This document shows positions 6,783 to 14,488 of a DNA stretch of 25,563 nt, piece after piece. Position 1 is the stretch's first letter. Each line of letters starts with the position of its first letter. Source of the DNA: E44-bin32 sp041573795. Lineage in GTDB: Bacteria; Chloroflexota; Anaerolineae; Anaerolineales; E44-bin32. The position numbers and the translations under genes are program-made. The notes under the pieces are model-generated. The model saw only the letters and a program-made list of their open reading frames with translations. It ran no database searches and was not told the origin of the DNA. Where the stretch lies: the NCBI GenBank assembly GCA_041573795.1, contig JBFFQB010000036.1, positions 1 through 25,563 on the forward strand, given 5' to 3'.

Positions 6783-7613
6783 TCAGGTCAGCCACAGACC
6801 CTCCCCTTCATCGCCCATTGCCTCGCCCAGGCGTCCACTCCCAGTAAAACGGGCGACCTCAAGTTCAAAGCGGGATCGATCGCCCCGGAAGAGGGCGTCG
6901 AAATATTCGATTGGTCGTCCATCCTGTAAATAGCTCACACTTTCCATGCGAATGACCGGGGCTCCGGTTTCAACCTGGAGCAGGCGTGCTTCGCTTTCGT
7001 TAACCGCCACGGCTTCTATGCGCCGTCGACCACGAGTTACTCTTAGATTGCATCCTTCGTCCAGGAAGGCATAGAGCGACTGCTCCGTGAGATCGGCACT
7101 CATGATCAAGGGGCAGAGATCATAGGGCAGGTAGGAAGTGACGTGAACAATGGGTTCGCCTTCGACAAATCGCAGGCGCTCAAGCTTGATAATTGGCGCC
7201 ATGGCCTCCAGATCCAGGTAATGGGCAATCTTGGTGTTGACGGGCAGCATGACTTTTTCAAGGACCTCGTTGCGCATCTCCAGCCCACGCTCGACCATGT
7301 CCTCATGAAAGCCCATGATTGAATGCACCAGGCTGGTGCTGCTGATCTTGGGCTCGGCGACAAAGGTGCCGCGCCCACGGTGGCGTATGATCGTCCCCTG
7401 AAAACTGAGTTCCTGAAGCGCCTGGCGAACTACGGTTCGACTTACGGCATAAGCTTCACAAAGCTCCTGGTCACCCGGTAGTTGATCACCGGGAACCCAG
7501 GCACCCTGGTCAATTTGGTGCTGTAGGGCCTCTCTCAGCTGTACATATAACGGGATCGAAGAGGTTCGATCGATGGCGATACGCTTTGGCGAGCCCCGTT
7601 TCACCGGATTCAC
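6783..7613 (-). CDS. GntR-family (HutC/UTRA) transcriptional regulator of the microcompartment operon
   Basis: A 276-residue regulator. The N-terminal winged helix (about 18-88) has IPLYVQLREALQHQI, LPGDQELCEAYAVSRTVVRQ and HRGRGTFVAEP, as in HutC-type GntR proteins. The C-terminal UTRA ligand domain (about 100-250) contains APIIKLERLRFVEGEPI and GAPVIRMESVSY, and ends with YFDALFRGDRSRFE. The ligand is probably a pathway sugar phosphate, by analogy with the family. The GTG at 7613 has AGAGGA about 8 nt upstream. It is the first gene of the operon, 36 bp before the rpiB-like gene. It lies just behind a sigma-70 promoter and two GT-N4-AC operator copies, which suggests that it represses itself and the whole locus until inducer binds. 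Confidence 0.95.
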   Translation of the reverse strand: MNPVKRGSPKRIAIDRTSSIPLYVQLREALQHQIDQGAWVPGDQLPGDQELCEAYAVSRTVVRQALQELSFQGTIIRHRGRGTFVAEPKISSTSLVHSIMGFHEDMVERGLEMRNEVLEKVMLPVNTKIAHYLDLEAMAPIIKLERLRFVEGEPIVHVTSYLPYDLCPLIMSADLTEQSLYAFLDEGCNLRVTRGRRRIEAVAVNESEARLLQVETGAPVIRMESVSYLQDGRPIEYFDALFRGDRSRFELEVARFTGSGRLGEAMGDEGEGLWLT

Positions 7614-7633
7614 AGCTTTTTCCTCTACCTATC

Positions 7634-7668
7634 ATAATGTTATTACAATAGATAATAATGTTATTACA
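7634..7668 (-). promoter_or_regulatory. Tandem operator for the GntR regulator
   Basis: Two exact copies of a 14-bp word, ATAATGTTATTACA (7634-7647 and 7655-7668 on the plus strand), start 21 bp apart, which is two helical turns. Each contains TGTTATTACA, matching the HutC/GntR pattern GT-N4-AC with palindromic TGT/ACA ends. They lie just downstream of the predicted transcription start and upstream of the GTG of the regulator gene, so bound repressor would block initiation or early elongation. Confidence 0.75.
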
Positions 7669-7677
7669 TTTGATCGG

Positions 7678-7706
7678 ATTGTAGGGGATTTTCAGTGGCT
7701 TGTCAA
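7678..7706 (-). promoter_or_regulatory. Sigma-70 promoter of the microcompartment operon
   Basis: On the minus strand a perfect -35 TTGACA (7706-7701) is followed after 17 nt by a -10 TACAAT (7683-7678), five of six to consensus with ideal spacing. The start site would be near 7671, giving a leader of about 58 nt that contains both operator copies and then the ribosome-binding site and GTG of the GntR gene. Confidence 0.8.
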
Positions 7707-7762
7707 CAACCTGTTTGATGGTTCGTTGATCCTACCCGATCTGGCGGGAGTGGAACGAAGCG

Positions 7763-7791
7763 AAAGAGCCATCCAACGAGGACGGCTCTTT
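7763..7791 (-). terminator. Hairpin terminator after the ABC transporter genes
   Basis: AAAGAGCC (7763-7770) pairs with GGCTCTTT (7784-7791), an 8-bp stem extended after one mismatch by TCC/GGA around the loop AACGA. On the minus strand it is followed by TTTCGCTTCGTT, a modest T-rich tail. It sits about 45 bp after the permease stop and upstream of the microcompartment promoter, so it probably insulates the two operons. Confidence 0.6.
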
Positions 7792-7835
7792 AAGTTCTGT
7801 ATGCCCCTTTTGCGCTCTTGGAAAAAATCCCGATC

Positions 7836-8657
7836 CTAAAACTCCTCGCGACCAAATCGCCAGATTGCAAGCGCTATGAAGACGATTATCATCAGGATCG
7901 AGCTCGGGATCGGAGTCCAGAGTTGGAGCGGTTGGCCCAGGATGACATTTTGTGCGATCGAACCGACCGCGCCTTGATCAAGGGGAACCACAAGGGCATA
8001 CGGCAAGAACTCCAAGATCTTGGGTGAGATCCAATTGACCAGGCCCAGGATTAATTGCGCACCAAATATCAAGGCGATTGGAATCCCGATCACGGGACCA
8101 CGAGAATTATAGAAGGCTCCCAACATCAACGTTAAAGACATCCAGAACAGGATGGAGAGGTACATGATCCCCAGACCAGCGATGAAAGACGGGATTTGAA
8201 TCCGAGTTCCAACACCGATCGTGATGATGAGGAAGGCAACGATCCCGGGAAGGAGGATGACGGTCACCGCTACTCCCAACGCATTTCCAAGGAGTTTCGA
8301 GATAATGAAAGAAACTCGCGATACTGGCTTTGAGAGAATCCAGGCGGCCGTGCCACTTTGCTTCTCGCCAACGATAGCGCCCTGCATCATGATACTTACA
8401 CCGACGCTGGGAAACAGGCCCCCGAAGAAGGTAAACAAGCCAAGTAATTCACTGGCAGAGATCGTGGATGTTAGATCGGAGCGTGAGATGGATATCATCA
8501 ACAAAAGGAAGAAGTCGATCACGCTTATATAGACCAGCGACTGTACCCACCACTTACGGGTGCGCCACCAGCTCACCATTTCTGCCCGGAAAAGGTTACC
8601 AAAACCAGACCGCCAGCCGCTTTCCTGGACCAGCTGAAAATCACTATTGCCGGACAT
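7836..8657 (-). CDS. ABC-2 type transporter permease
   Basis: A 273-residue integral membrane protein. After a soluble start (MSGNSDFQLVQESGW) comes the amphipathic entry FRAEMVSWWRTRKWWVQ. About six hydrophobic segments follow: near LVYISVIDFFLLLMI, LLGLFTFFGGLFP, ALGVAVTVILLPGIVAF, MYLSILFWMSLTLML, IPIALIFGAQLILGL, and ILMIIVFIALAIW close to the C-terminus. The intracellular loop GEKQSGTAAWILSKPVSR is typical of ABC-2 permeases, where it contacts the ATPase. The ATG at 8657 is chosen for its ideal AAGGAGG 6 nt upstream. It overlaps the end of the ATPase gene by 14 nt. Likely an exporter or ABC-2 membrane complex; the substrate is not predictable. Confidence 0.93.
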   Translation of the reverse strand: MSGNSDFQLVQESGWRSGFGNLFRAEMVSWWRTRKWWVQSLVYISVIDFFLLLMISISRSDLTSTISASELLGLFTFFGGLFPSVGVSIMMQGAIVGEKQSGTAAWILSKPVSRVSFIISKLLGNALGVAVTVILLPGIVAFLIITIGVGTRIQIPSFIAGLGIMYLSILFWMSLTLMLGAFYNSRGPVIGIPIALIFGAQLILGLVNWISPKILEFLPYALVVPLDQGAVGSIAQNVILGQPLQLWTPIPSSILMIIVFIALAIWRFGREEF

Positions 8658-9612
8658 GCGGTCCTCCTTCAATGAGTTGCAAGAAGACATCTTCAAGTTC
8701 GTAGGTCCTCTGGCGGTATTCGGTGATGATGATGTCGGGCTCTGCAGCGATCAAGCGGAAGAGCTCGCTTTCCGCTTGTTGGACTTCGCTAACGCTGATG
8801 GTCCAGGAATGGCTGTTGGCTTTTGTTGTTTGCTGGATGTCCTCGACCCAGGGCAGCTTGCCAATCTTGGACCGCAGCGCTTCGCTGGCGCCACGGAATT
8901 TGACCAGGAAGGCGACGCCTTCGGCCCCGGCCAGCAGCTCTTCAATCGTGCCCTGGGATACAAGCTCACCCTGGTTCAGGATGGCTACGCGGTCGCTAAC
9001 CCTTTGGACATCATCGAGGATATGGGTGCAGTAGAAAACTGTTGCGTACTTGCGCAGGCGCTCCATGACATCCAGAACATCACGTCGGCCTAACGGGTCA
9101 AGAGAGGCGGCCGGCTCATCGAGGATCAGCAGATCGGGGTAGTTGACTTGCGCCTGGGCGATGCCAAGGCGCTGCCGCTCGCCGCCGGAAAATGTTTTGA
9201 TCGGTCTATCGGCTTTATTTTCTAATCCTACGAGGTCGAGCGTCTCTTCCACTCTCTGGGCGATTTTAGCGTCAGGTCCTTTGAAGAAGAAACGTGCTGT
9301 GAAATCGAGGGTTTGACGGGCGGTCATGTGTTCGTAGAAACGTGGATCCTGGGGCAGGTAACCTATACGACGCCGAATAACTAAACCCTCTTCCACGATA
9401 TCATGTCCGAACATCGTGCCACCACCCCTGGTGGGGCGAGTTAATCCAAGCAGAAGTTTAATCGTTGTTGTCTTGCCAGCACCGTTTGGCCCGAGAAAAC
9501 CGAAGATAGAATTTTTTGGAACCATTAAATCCAGGGATTTTAGCGCGGTGATGTCTTTATAGGTTTTAGAAAGACCCTGTGTATGAATGACATGTTCTTG
9601 CGGATTTTCCAT
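8644..9612 (-). CDS. ABC transporter ATP-binding protein (ABC-2 exporter type)
   Basis: A 322-residue ATPase partner of the adjacent permease. Walker A is GPNGAGKTT (41-49), the Q-loop Gln88 is in YLPQDPRFYEHMT, the signature is FSGGERQRLG (141-150), Walker B is LLILDEPAASLDP (161-173), and the switch His197 is in YCTHILDD. The C-terminal 90 residues (from about 235) form the regulatory domain seen in drug or lipid ABC-2 exporters. The ATG at 9612 (MENPQEHV) has GAGGA about 7 nt upstream. The upstream 28 codons of open frame lack protein character. A candidate promoter lies directly upstream. Confidence 0.95.
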   Translation of the reverse strand: MENPQEHVIHTQGLSKTYKDITALKSLDLMVPKNSIFGFLGPNGAGKTTTIKLLLGLTRPTRGGGTMFGHDIVEEGLVIRRRIGYLPQDPRFYEHMTARQTLDFTARFFFKGPDAKIAQRVEETLDLVGLENKADRPIKTFSGGERQRLGIAQAQVNYPDLLILDEPAASLDPLGRRDVLDVMERLRKYATVFYCTHILDDVQRVSDRVAILNQGELVSQGTIEELLAGAEGVAFLVKFRGASEALRSKIGKLPWVEDIQQTTKANSHSWTISVSEVQQAESELFRLIAAEPDIIITEYRQRTYELEDVFLQLIEGGPHVRQ

Positions 9613-9633
9613 TGAGTTATCCTCGGCATGAAT

Positions 9634-9661
9634 GTTATATACGGCTGCACAAATCAGACAA
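9634..9661 (-). promoter_or_regulatory. Candidate promoter for the ABC transporter operon
   Basis: On the minus strand TTGTCT (9661-9656) and TATAAC (9639-9634) are separated by 16 nt. This gives a start site near 9628, a few bases before the GAGGA ribosome-binding site of the ATPase gene. The match is moderate (four and five of six), so this is tentative. The rest of the 263-bp divergent region (9613-9875) shows no other clear signal to me. Confidence 0.4.
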
Positions 9662-9875
9662 GGCTCTCGCGTCGAAGAAGAATTGTCTTTGAGCACAACA
9701 GGTGCAAGTGCTCTCCTTCTCTAACACGAAGTGATAATTTTAGTTGCTTCGCTCGTATTCGATTGAAATGGACACGCAAGGGGGAGTGGCCAGTGAGTAA
9801 GAATTTTCGCTCTTGCTGTTTTGTAATCATTCTGCGTTAATTAAGAGCAGGTCATCATTGAGTGAGGAGGGAGCG

Positions 9876-10391
9876 ATGTCAGAAGGGATCGTCACCAAAC
9901 CTTTAATGAGCAAAGAGGCTTTGATCAAGCGAATCGAAAGCAGCTATAACGAGCTTCAGCTCGCGTACCAATCTTTCGATGAAGTGGCGATGTTAGACCC
10001 TTTGGGTGAGGGCGATTGGGCAATAAAAGATATCCTCGCCCACATTGCCAGCTGGGAGGATATTCTGGTGCGATTTCACATCGGCGGTGAGCCGTTCGAG
10101 CAGGTGATTGAACTGGATGGGGCGCGATACCGCGAGACGACGTTCGATGAAGTGAACGATCATCTCTATGAACGCTATAAGGAGCTCTCTCTGGAGCACG
10201 CGAAAGCGCTCCTTGAGGAGACGCATGCGCGTGTAATAAAAGTGCTTGACTCCTTCCCAGAGGATCAACTGCATCAAGCGCATCCACAGCTGAGTATCGG
10301 TGAGTACTCCTCCCTGAATTGGATCGATTACATCGTTGCTAACACGTATGAACACTATGAGGAGCATCTCGCCTCTCTTCTAAAGAGCTGA
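9876..10391 (+). CDS. ClbS/DfsB-like four-helix bundle protein
   Basis: A 171-residue soluble protein of the ClbS/DfsB group within the DinB-like fold. Features are a first helix from SKEALIKRIESSYNEL, the conserved GEGDWAIKDILAHIASWED with its His, a middle helix with YERYKEL, and the ending IVANTYEHYEEHLASL with further His residues. Members include ClbS, which protects against colibactin by hydrolysing its cyclopropane warhead, but most have no known substrate. The ATG at 9876 follows GAGGAGGGAG, a strong ribosome-binding site. An upstream frame extension to 9813 is not protein-like. It is divergent from the ABC exporter, so a shared self-protection role is possible but speculative. Confidence 0.85.
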   Translation: MSEGIVTKPLMSKEALIKRIESSYNELQLAYQSFDEVAMLDPLGEGDWAIKDILAHIASWEDILVRFHIGGEPFEQVIELDGARYRETTFDEVNDHLYERYKELSLEHAKALLEETHARVIKVLDSFPEDQLHQAHPQLSIGEYSSLNWIDYIVANTYEHYEEHLASLLKS

Positions 10392-10402
10392 AGTAACCAA
10401 AT

Positions 10403-10419
10403 GCGGGCAATCTGCCCGC
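10403..10419 (+). terminator. Short GC hairpin after the ClbS/DfsB-like gene
   Basis: GCGGGCA, a 3-nt loop ATC, then TGCCCGC form a perfect 7-bp stem that starts 11 nt after the stop codon. It is followed by GCTCCTGTCTTTC, which is T-rich but not a clean T-run. It could be a weak intrinsic terminator. Confidence 0.45.
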
Positions 10420-10828
10420 GCTCCTGTCTTTCACCGTCTTACAACGTTCCGTCCCGCCACTTGACACGTGCTTTTGCAAGGAAGCAAGCCTCCCACAACT
10501 CCAAATAATCCCGCTCCGCCCAGGAACGAGCGAACCCCGATCACCCTCCGAACAAGGGAGATTTTTTATCCTCGCCAAATGGTAAGCTCGAGTTGGCTTT
10601 AATGCGCCACGCACTTCGCTGTTAATCGTCGAATAAATAAAAAAAGTACATTTCATTACAAATAGGAGACATTCAATGCCGAATGGATGATTTCATTCCT
10701 ATGGAACCTACAGGGAGGCTTGTAAAATGAACATCACGTGATGAGAGATGTGATATTCGAGGTTACGCAGGGGAATGTCGTTCTCAAATCTTATGCAGTA
10801 ACATCTTTGTAGATGCAGGCAATGAGTT
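10420..10828. other. Non-coding interval before the carotenoid-type genes
   Basis: About 410 bp with no convincing gene. A minus-strand open frame at 10339-10656 has no recognisable domain and overlaps the gene upstream, so I do not call it. The interval has an A-rich patch (about 10631-10650) and a perfect 12-bp palindrome CATCACGTGATG at 10732-10743, about 85 bp before the synthase start, which could be a regulator site. I found no clear -35/-10 pair. Confidence 0.5.
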
Positions 10829-11728
10829 ATGAACCATAAGGTAGCGTTAGCGCACTCCATTACACGGCAAGGTAGTTTACAGTCCTACTATTCTGCACGT
10901 TTCCTGGCCGACAGAGAATCGGTCGATGACGCGCTCATGGCTTATGCCTACTTTCGTTGGGTCGATGATTACATAGACGATGTTGCCGCGTCAGCAGCTG
11001 CGCGAAAAGACTTCATTGAGCGACAAAAGGAACTCATCGAGCGTGCTTACGCCAGCGAAAGGATGAGGGTTGCTGAACCCCAGGAAGATATGATTCTGGA
11101 GCTGATTGCTAAAGATCGCTCCATGAACAGTAAGCTCCATTCCTATATCAACAACATGCTGGCAATCATATCCTTTGATGCGGAACGTCATGGCCGCCCA
11201 ATTACGCAGAAGGAGCTTACTTGGTATTCGAACTCCCTGGGCAAGGCTGTGATTGACAACCTCGAGTATTTCATTGGGAATGGGTATTCCTATCCAGTTA
11301 CAAGGGATAAGTACCAATCCGCAATCGGTGCGCATGTAGCACATATGCTGCGGGATATGGTTTCTGACATGCGCCAGGGATATTACAACGTCCCCTCAGA
11401 GTATCTCAAAGAGCATCAGATGCGTCCTGACGATTTGAGCCATCCAGCGATGAAAGCCTGGATTCGTTCCAGGGTAAACCTGGCTCGCAGGTGCGTTCAG
11501 CAGGGTAAACGTTATTTCAGCCAAATCCCCATCTTGCGCTATCAACTTGTCTGTTATCTGTATTGCGCCAGGTATGATGGACTTCTAAGCCGCATTGAGC
11601 GTGATGAGTATCAGCTGAAGGAAACATATAGAGAGAGATATAAGTCAGGTTCCTTGTTGCGCATTGCCTGGTTGATAAATACAGTCGCCATAAAACATTT
11701 CGTTTACAACGGTTCAAGCCGGCGGTAA
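10829..11728 (+). CDS. Squalene/phytoene synthase family protein
   Basis: Head-to-head condensation of two prenyl diphosphates (farnesyl or geranylgeranyl) to a C30 or C40 hydrocarbon. The 299-residue protein has the first Asp-rich motif as YFRWVDDYIDD (41-51) and the second as MLRDMVSDMRQGYYNVP (173-189, Asp176 and Asp180), in the family's usual places. The ending from about 270 is basic. The desaturase gene starts 32 bp downstream, so the two form an operon. The start ATG has only a weak ribosome-binding site, and a five-codon open frame (10822-10839) overlaps it. Sequence alone does not decide between phytoene and dehydrosqualene synthase, so I give no symbol. Confidence 0.92.
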   Translation: MNHKVALAHSITRQGSLQSYYSARFLADRESVDDALMAYAYFRWVDDYIDDVAASAAARKDFIERQKELIERAYASERMRVAEPQEDMILELIAKDRSMNSKLHSYINNMLAIISFDAERHGRPITQKELTWYSNSLGKAVIDNLEYFIGNGYSYPVTRDKYQSAIGAHVAHMLRDMVSDMRQGYYNVPSEYLKEHQMRPDDLSHPAMKAWIRSRVNLARRCVQQGKRYFSQIPILRYQLVCYLYCARYDGLLSRIERDEYQLKETYRERYKSGSLLRIAWLINTVAIKHFVYNGSSRR

Positions 11729-11760
11729 ATCTATATCTAATCTGCGGCACGAGGGAGTTT

Positions 11761-13257
11761 ATGTACTCCGGGAATGGTGGCACGGCCATCGTCATTGGTG
11801 CAGGGCTCGGTGGCATTGCTACAGCGGCCAGGCTCGCCCACACTGGCTACGAAGTTCGGGTTTTTGAAAAATGTGAAAAACCTGGGGGAAGATGTGGTTC
11901 CATAACCGTTGAAGGCCACACCTTTGACACTGGTCCCACCTTGTTTCTCATGCGGGATGTTTTCGAACGAACCTTTGCAGACTTAGGCGAGAAGCTTGAA
12001 GATCATCTGAAGCTTAAGCGTGTCGACCCAAGTTATCGAATCCATTTTGTTGATGGATCCACATTTAGCCTGACTTCAGATCTTCCTTCCCTGCGAGCGC
12101 AAATGGAGGAAATTGAAGCGGGAAGTTTCAATCAGTTATTACGTTATCTGAATGAAGCTGAAAAACATTACCAGTACACCATCGATCACATCATTACGCG
12201 AAATTTTGAGCATTTCCTTGAATATTTCAATTTCAGAAACTTAAGACTACTTTTTAAATTGAAGGCACTTGAAAAACATGTTGATTACACTGCCAAGTAT
12301 TTCAGCGAGCCCAAACTGCAAGAAGTCTTCACGTTTCAGGACATGTATCTAGGCATCAGTCCTTACGATGCACCGGCAACATATTCGCTGCTGCAACACG
12401 TCGAGCTTGCGGAAGGTGTCTGGTACCCTGAGGGAGGCATGTATCAGGTCGTCGAAGCACTCATTAACATCGCAAACCGGCTAGGTGTGCACTTTGAGTA
12501 TGATGCCTCTGTTGCCGAAATCTGCACCAACGGAAAAACTGCGACGGGTATTACGCTCGAAGATGGACGCCATTATCAGGCAGATGTGATCATCGCCAAT
12601 GCCGACTTGCCGTATGTATATCGTCATTTGTTACCTGATGATGGAACCTGCAGAAAGCTCGAACGTAAGGAGTACTCCTTCTCAGCGATCACATTTTTCT
12701 GGGGACTGAAGAAACGCTTCCCACAATTTGATCTGCACAACCTGTTCCTCTCTGAAGATAATCGTCGGGGCTTTGATCAAATATTTCATGACCTTACCTT
12801 GCCGGATAATCCCAGCTTTTATATCCACGCGCCGATTGGTGTTGATCCTTCAATGGCGCCAGCAGGCAAAGACTCGTTGATCGTGATTATACCGGTCGGC
12901 CATCTCAATCACTCACAACCACAAGACTGGAAGCTATTGCAGGATCGAGCACGGGAAGTTGTACTGCATCGGCTAGCGGCCATCGGCATTGACGACGTAG
13001 AATCGAATTTGAAATTCGAGGTGTGCATGGATCCAACCGATTGGCATACCCACTATAACCTCATGAAAGGTTCCCCGCATGGACTGAGCTATAGTCTCAA
13101 GCAGGTTGGCTATCTCCGTCCACATAATCAGCACAAATGCTATCGCAATCTATATTTTGTGGGTGCCAGTACACATCCGGGGACGGGTCTACCAATGGTG
13201 CTGATTTCCGCTCAGTTGACTACAGAACGCATCATGCGCGATGCCGTCCTGCAGTGA
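11761..13257 (+). CDS. CrtI-type phytoene/diapophytoene desaturase
   Basis: An FAD-dependent carotenoid desaturase or related oxidoreductase that acts on the product of the upstream synthase. The 498-residue protein starts with the dinucleotide-binding motif GAGLGG (13-18) in AIVIGAGLGGIATAARLA, then EKCEKPGGRCGS and FDTGPTLFLM, as in CrtI. The C-terminus carries the family signature NLYFVGASTHPGTGLPMVL (about 463-481). Length is typical. GAGGGAG lies just before the ATG. Related enzymes differ in the number of double bonds made and in C30 versus C40 substrate, which cannot be read from sequence here. Confidence 0.93.
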   Translation: MYSGNGGTAIVIGAGLGGIATAARLAHTGYEVRVFEKCEKPGGRCGSITVEGHTFDTGPTLFLMRDVFERTFADLGEKLEDHLKLKRVDPSYRIHFVDGSTFSLTSDLPSLRAQMEEIEAGSFNQLLRYLNEAEKHYQYTIDHIITRNFEHFLEYFNFRNLRLLFKLKALEKHVDYTAKYFSEPKLQEVFTFQDMYLGISPYDAPATYSLLQHVELAEGVWYPEGGMYQVVEALINIANRLGVHFEYDASVAEICTNGKTATGITLEDGRHYQADVIIANADLPYVYRHLLPDDGTCRKLERKEYSFSAITFFWGLKKRFPQFDLHNLFLSEDNRRGFDQIFHDLTLPDNPSFYIHAPIGVDPSMAPAGKDSLIVIIPVGHLNHSQPQDWKLLQDRAREVVLHRLAAIGIDDVESNLKFEVCMDPTDWHTHYNLMKGSPHGLSYSLKQVGYLRPHNQHKCYRNLYFVGASTHPGTGLPMVLISAQLTTERIMRDAVLQ

Positions 13258-13359
13258 AAGTGAGTATAGAAGATGACTGATGCTGATCTAATTGCTGAAC
13301 CTGGTCCCGATACGAGTAGCGCCTCAATTTCATACCGGATGAGCTGACTCGACTACCTG

Positions 13360-14355
13360 TTGCGGCGAATAGATCAATTACCAGGGTCAGGCTGGTGGAT
13401 CCACCTGATCCTTGGACTTCTGCTACTCCTACTGCTCTCAATAGGATTGTGGCTGGAGGGGGTTGTGCCACCAGGAAAGTTTCTCCTTACGCACATATTC
13501 CTCTCAGGGACCATATCTTTCTTCCTTGCAACGACAGCGTCGCTAAATAAACGGGCATTGTCTGCACTGGATGAGATGCGGCCGGTATTAACCCTTGAGG
13601 AAAAGCAATTGCATTTGATGCGGCAAAAGTTGACCAAGATGCCTGCGTTCCCGGCGCTCCTGTCAAGTTTATTTCTTCTGGGTTTTGTATTCATCACTGA
13701 GGCTATTGGGGGTAAACCTTATCAGGTTGAGGTTCTGGAAGGTTTTTTAATTTCTTCAGTGGGGCTGCGATTGATTTATCTTGGATCCTGGTGGTTTTTT
13801 GGCACCTTTATCTATCATACAATTTACCAATTATGGCAGGTAAACAAGATCTACACACACTTTACGAAAATCAATCTATACCGCAAGGGGCCGCTTTATG
13901 GGTTATCAAGGCTAACGGCATTCTCAGCAGCAAGTTTAATGGTGCCACCTTATGGATTCTTACTCATCAGTTCCTCCACCATAAATCTCTCTGATCCTAT
14001 TATCCTGGTGTTCTACGCTATCATCACATGTATTGCTATTGCCACCTTCCTCTGGCCGCAATTAGGAATCAATCGTCTACAACGCCGGGAAAAGGCACAG
14101 TTGGTTGATGAAGCCAATCAGCGTTATGAACAGCTGCTTGCCGAATTTCACCACAGGGTCGATCAGCGAGCGTTTGATCAGCTATCGTCTTTAGATCCAG
14201 GATTTTCTCTTATCGAGGCGGAATTAAAGAGGCTCAAGGGAACATCCACCTGGCCCTGGCAGCCGGAGACGCTACGCTGGTTTATCTCGGCGCTTGTCTC
14301 ACCTCTATTGGTATGGCTAATTCAGTTTCTCCTACCGCGCTTATTAGGGAGATAA
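13360..14355 (+). CDS. Polytopic membrane protein of unknown function; TGA near its natural start
   Basis: No family recognised. From 13360 the frame gives 331 residues with hydrophobic segments near LILGLLLLLLLSIGLWL, THIFLSGTISFFLA, LLSSLFLLGFVFI, VGLRLIYLGSWWFFGTF, IILVFYAIITCIAIATF and a C-terminal LVSPLLVWLIQFLLP. A soluble, charged region lies before the last of these. The first possible start after the in-frame stop is non-standard (CTG 13357 or TTG 13360) with no ribosome-binding site nearby. An ATG at 13339 in the same frame reads ATG-AGC-TGA, so one TGA at 13345 separates it from the rest. Another in-frame ATG is at 13273. A TGG-to-TGA change, a sequencing error or a degraded start would explain this. 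It follows the desaturase gene by about 100 bp on the same strand. Confidence 0.7.
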   Translation: MRRIDQLPGSGWWIHLILGLLLLLLLSIGLWLEGVVPPGKFLLTHIFLSGTISFFLATTASLNKRALSALDEMRPVLTLEEKQLHLMRQKLTKMPAFPALLSSLFLLGFVFITEAIGGKPYQVEVLEGFLISSVGLRLIYLGSWWFFGTFIYHTIYQLWQVNKIYTHFTKINLYRKGPLYGLSRLTAFSAASLMVPPYGFLLISSSTINLSDPIILVFYAIITCIAIATFLWPQLGINRLQRREKAQLVDEANQRYEQLLAEFHHRVDQRAFDQLSSLDPGFSLIEAELKRLKGTSTWPWQPETLRWFISALVSPLLVWLIQFLLPRLLGR

Positions 14356-14442
14356 TCATCCTCTCGATCCAGTGAGACACTTGGGCAATGGTCTTCTGTC
14401 TTCTCTTGCCAATACCTGGATCTCACTTCCTGAATAAAGCAT

Positions 14443-14470
14443 AGTAGGTGCGCGTGGTGGCGCACCTACT
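14443..14470. terminator. Convergent-gene terminator hairpin
   Basis: AGTAGGTGCGC (14443-14453) and GCGCACCTACT (14460-14470) form a perfect 11-bp stem with a 6-nt loop. TTTAATGG follows on the plus strand and ATGCTTTATTC on the minus strand. It lies between two convergent genes (stops at 14355 and 14489) and can serve both directions. Confidence 0.75.
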
Positions 14471-14488
14471 TTAATGGTCAAGGCTCAC

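Noticed and set aside
10339..10656. Minus-strand 105-codon open frame
   Set aside because: No recognisable domain, overlaps the end of the ClbS/DfsB-like gene, and reads through the terminator-like hairpin.
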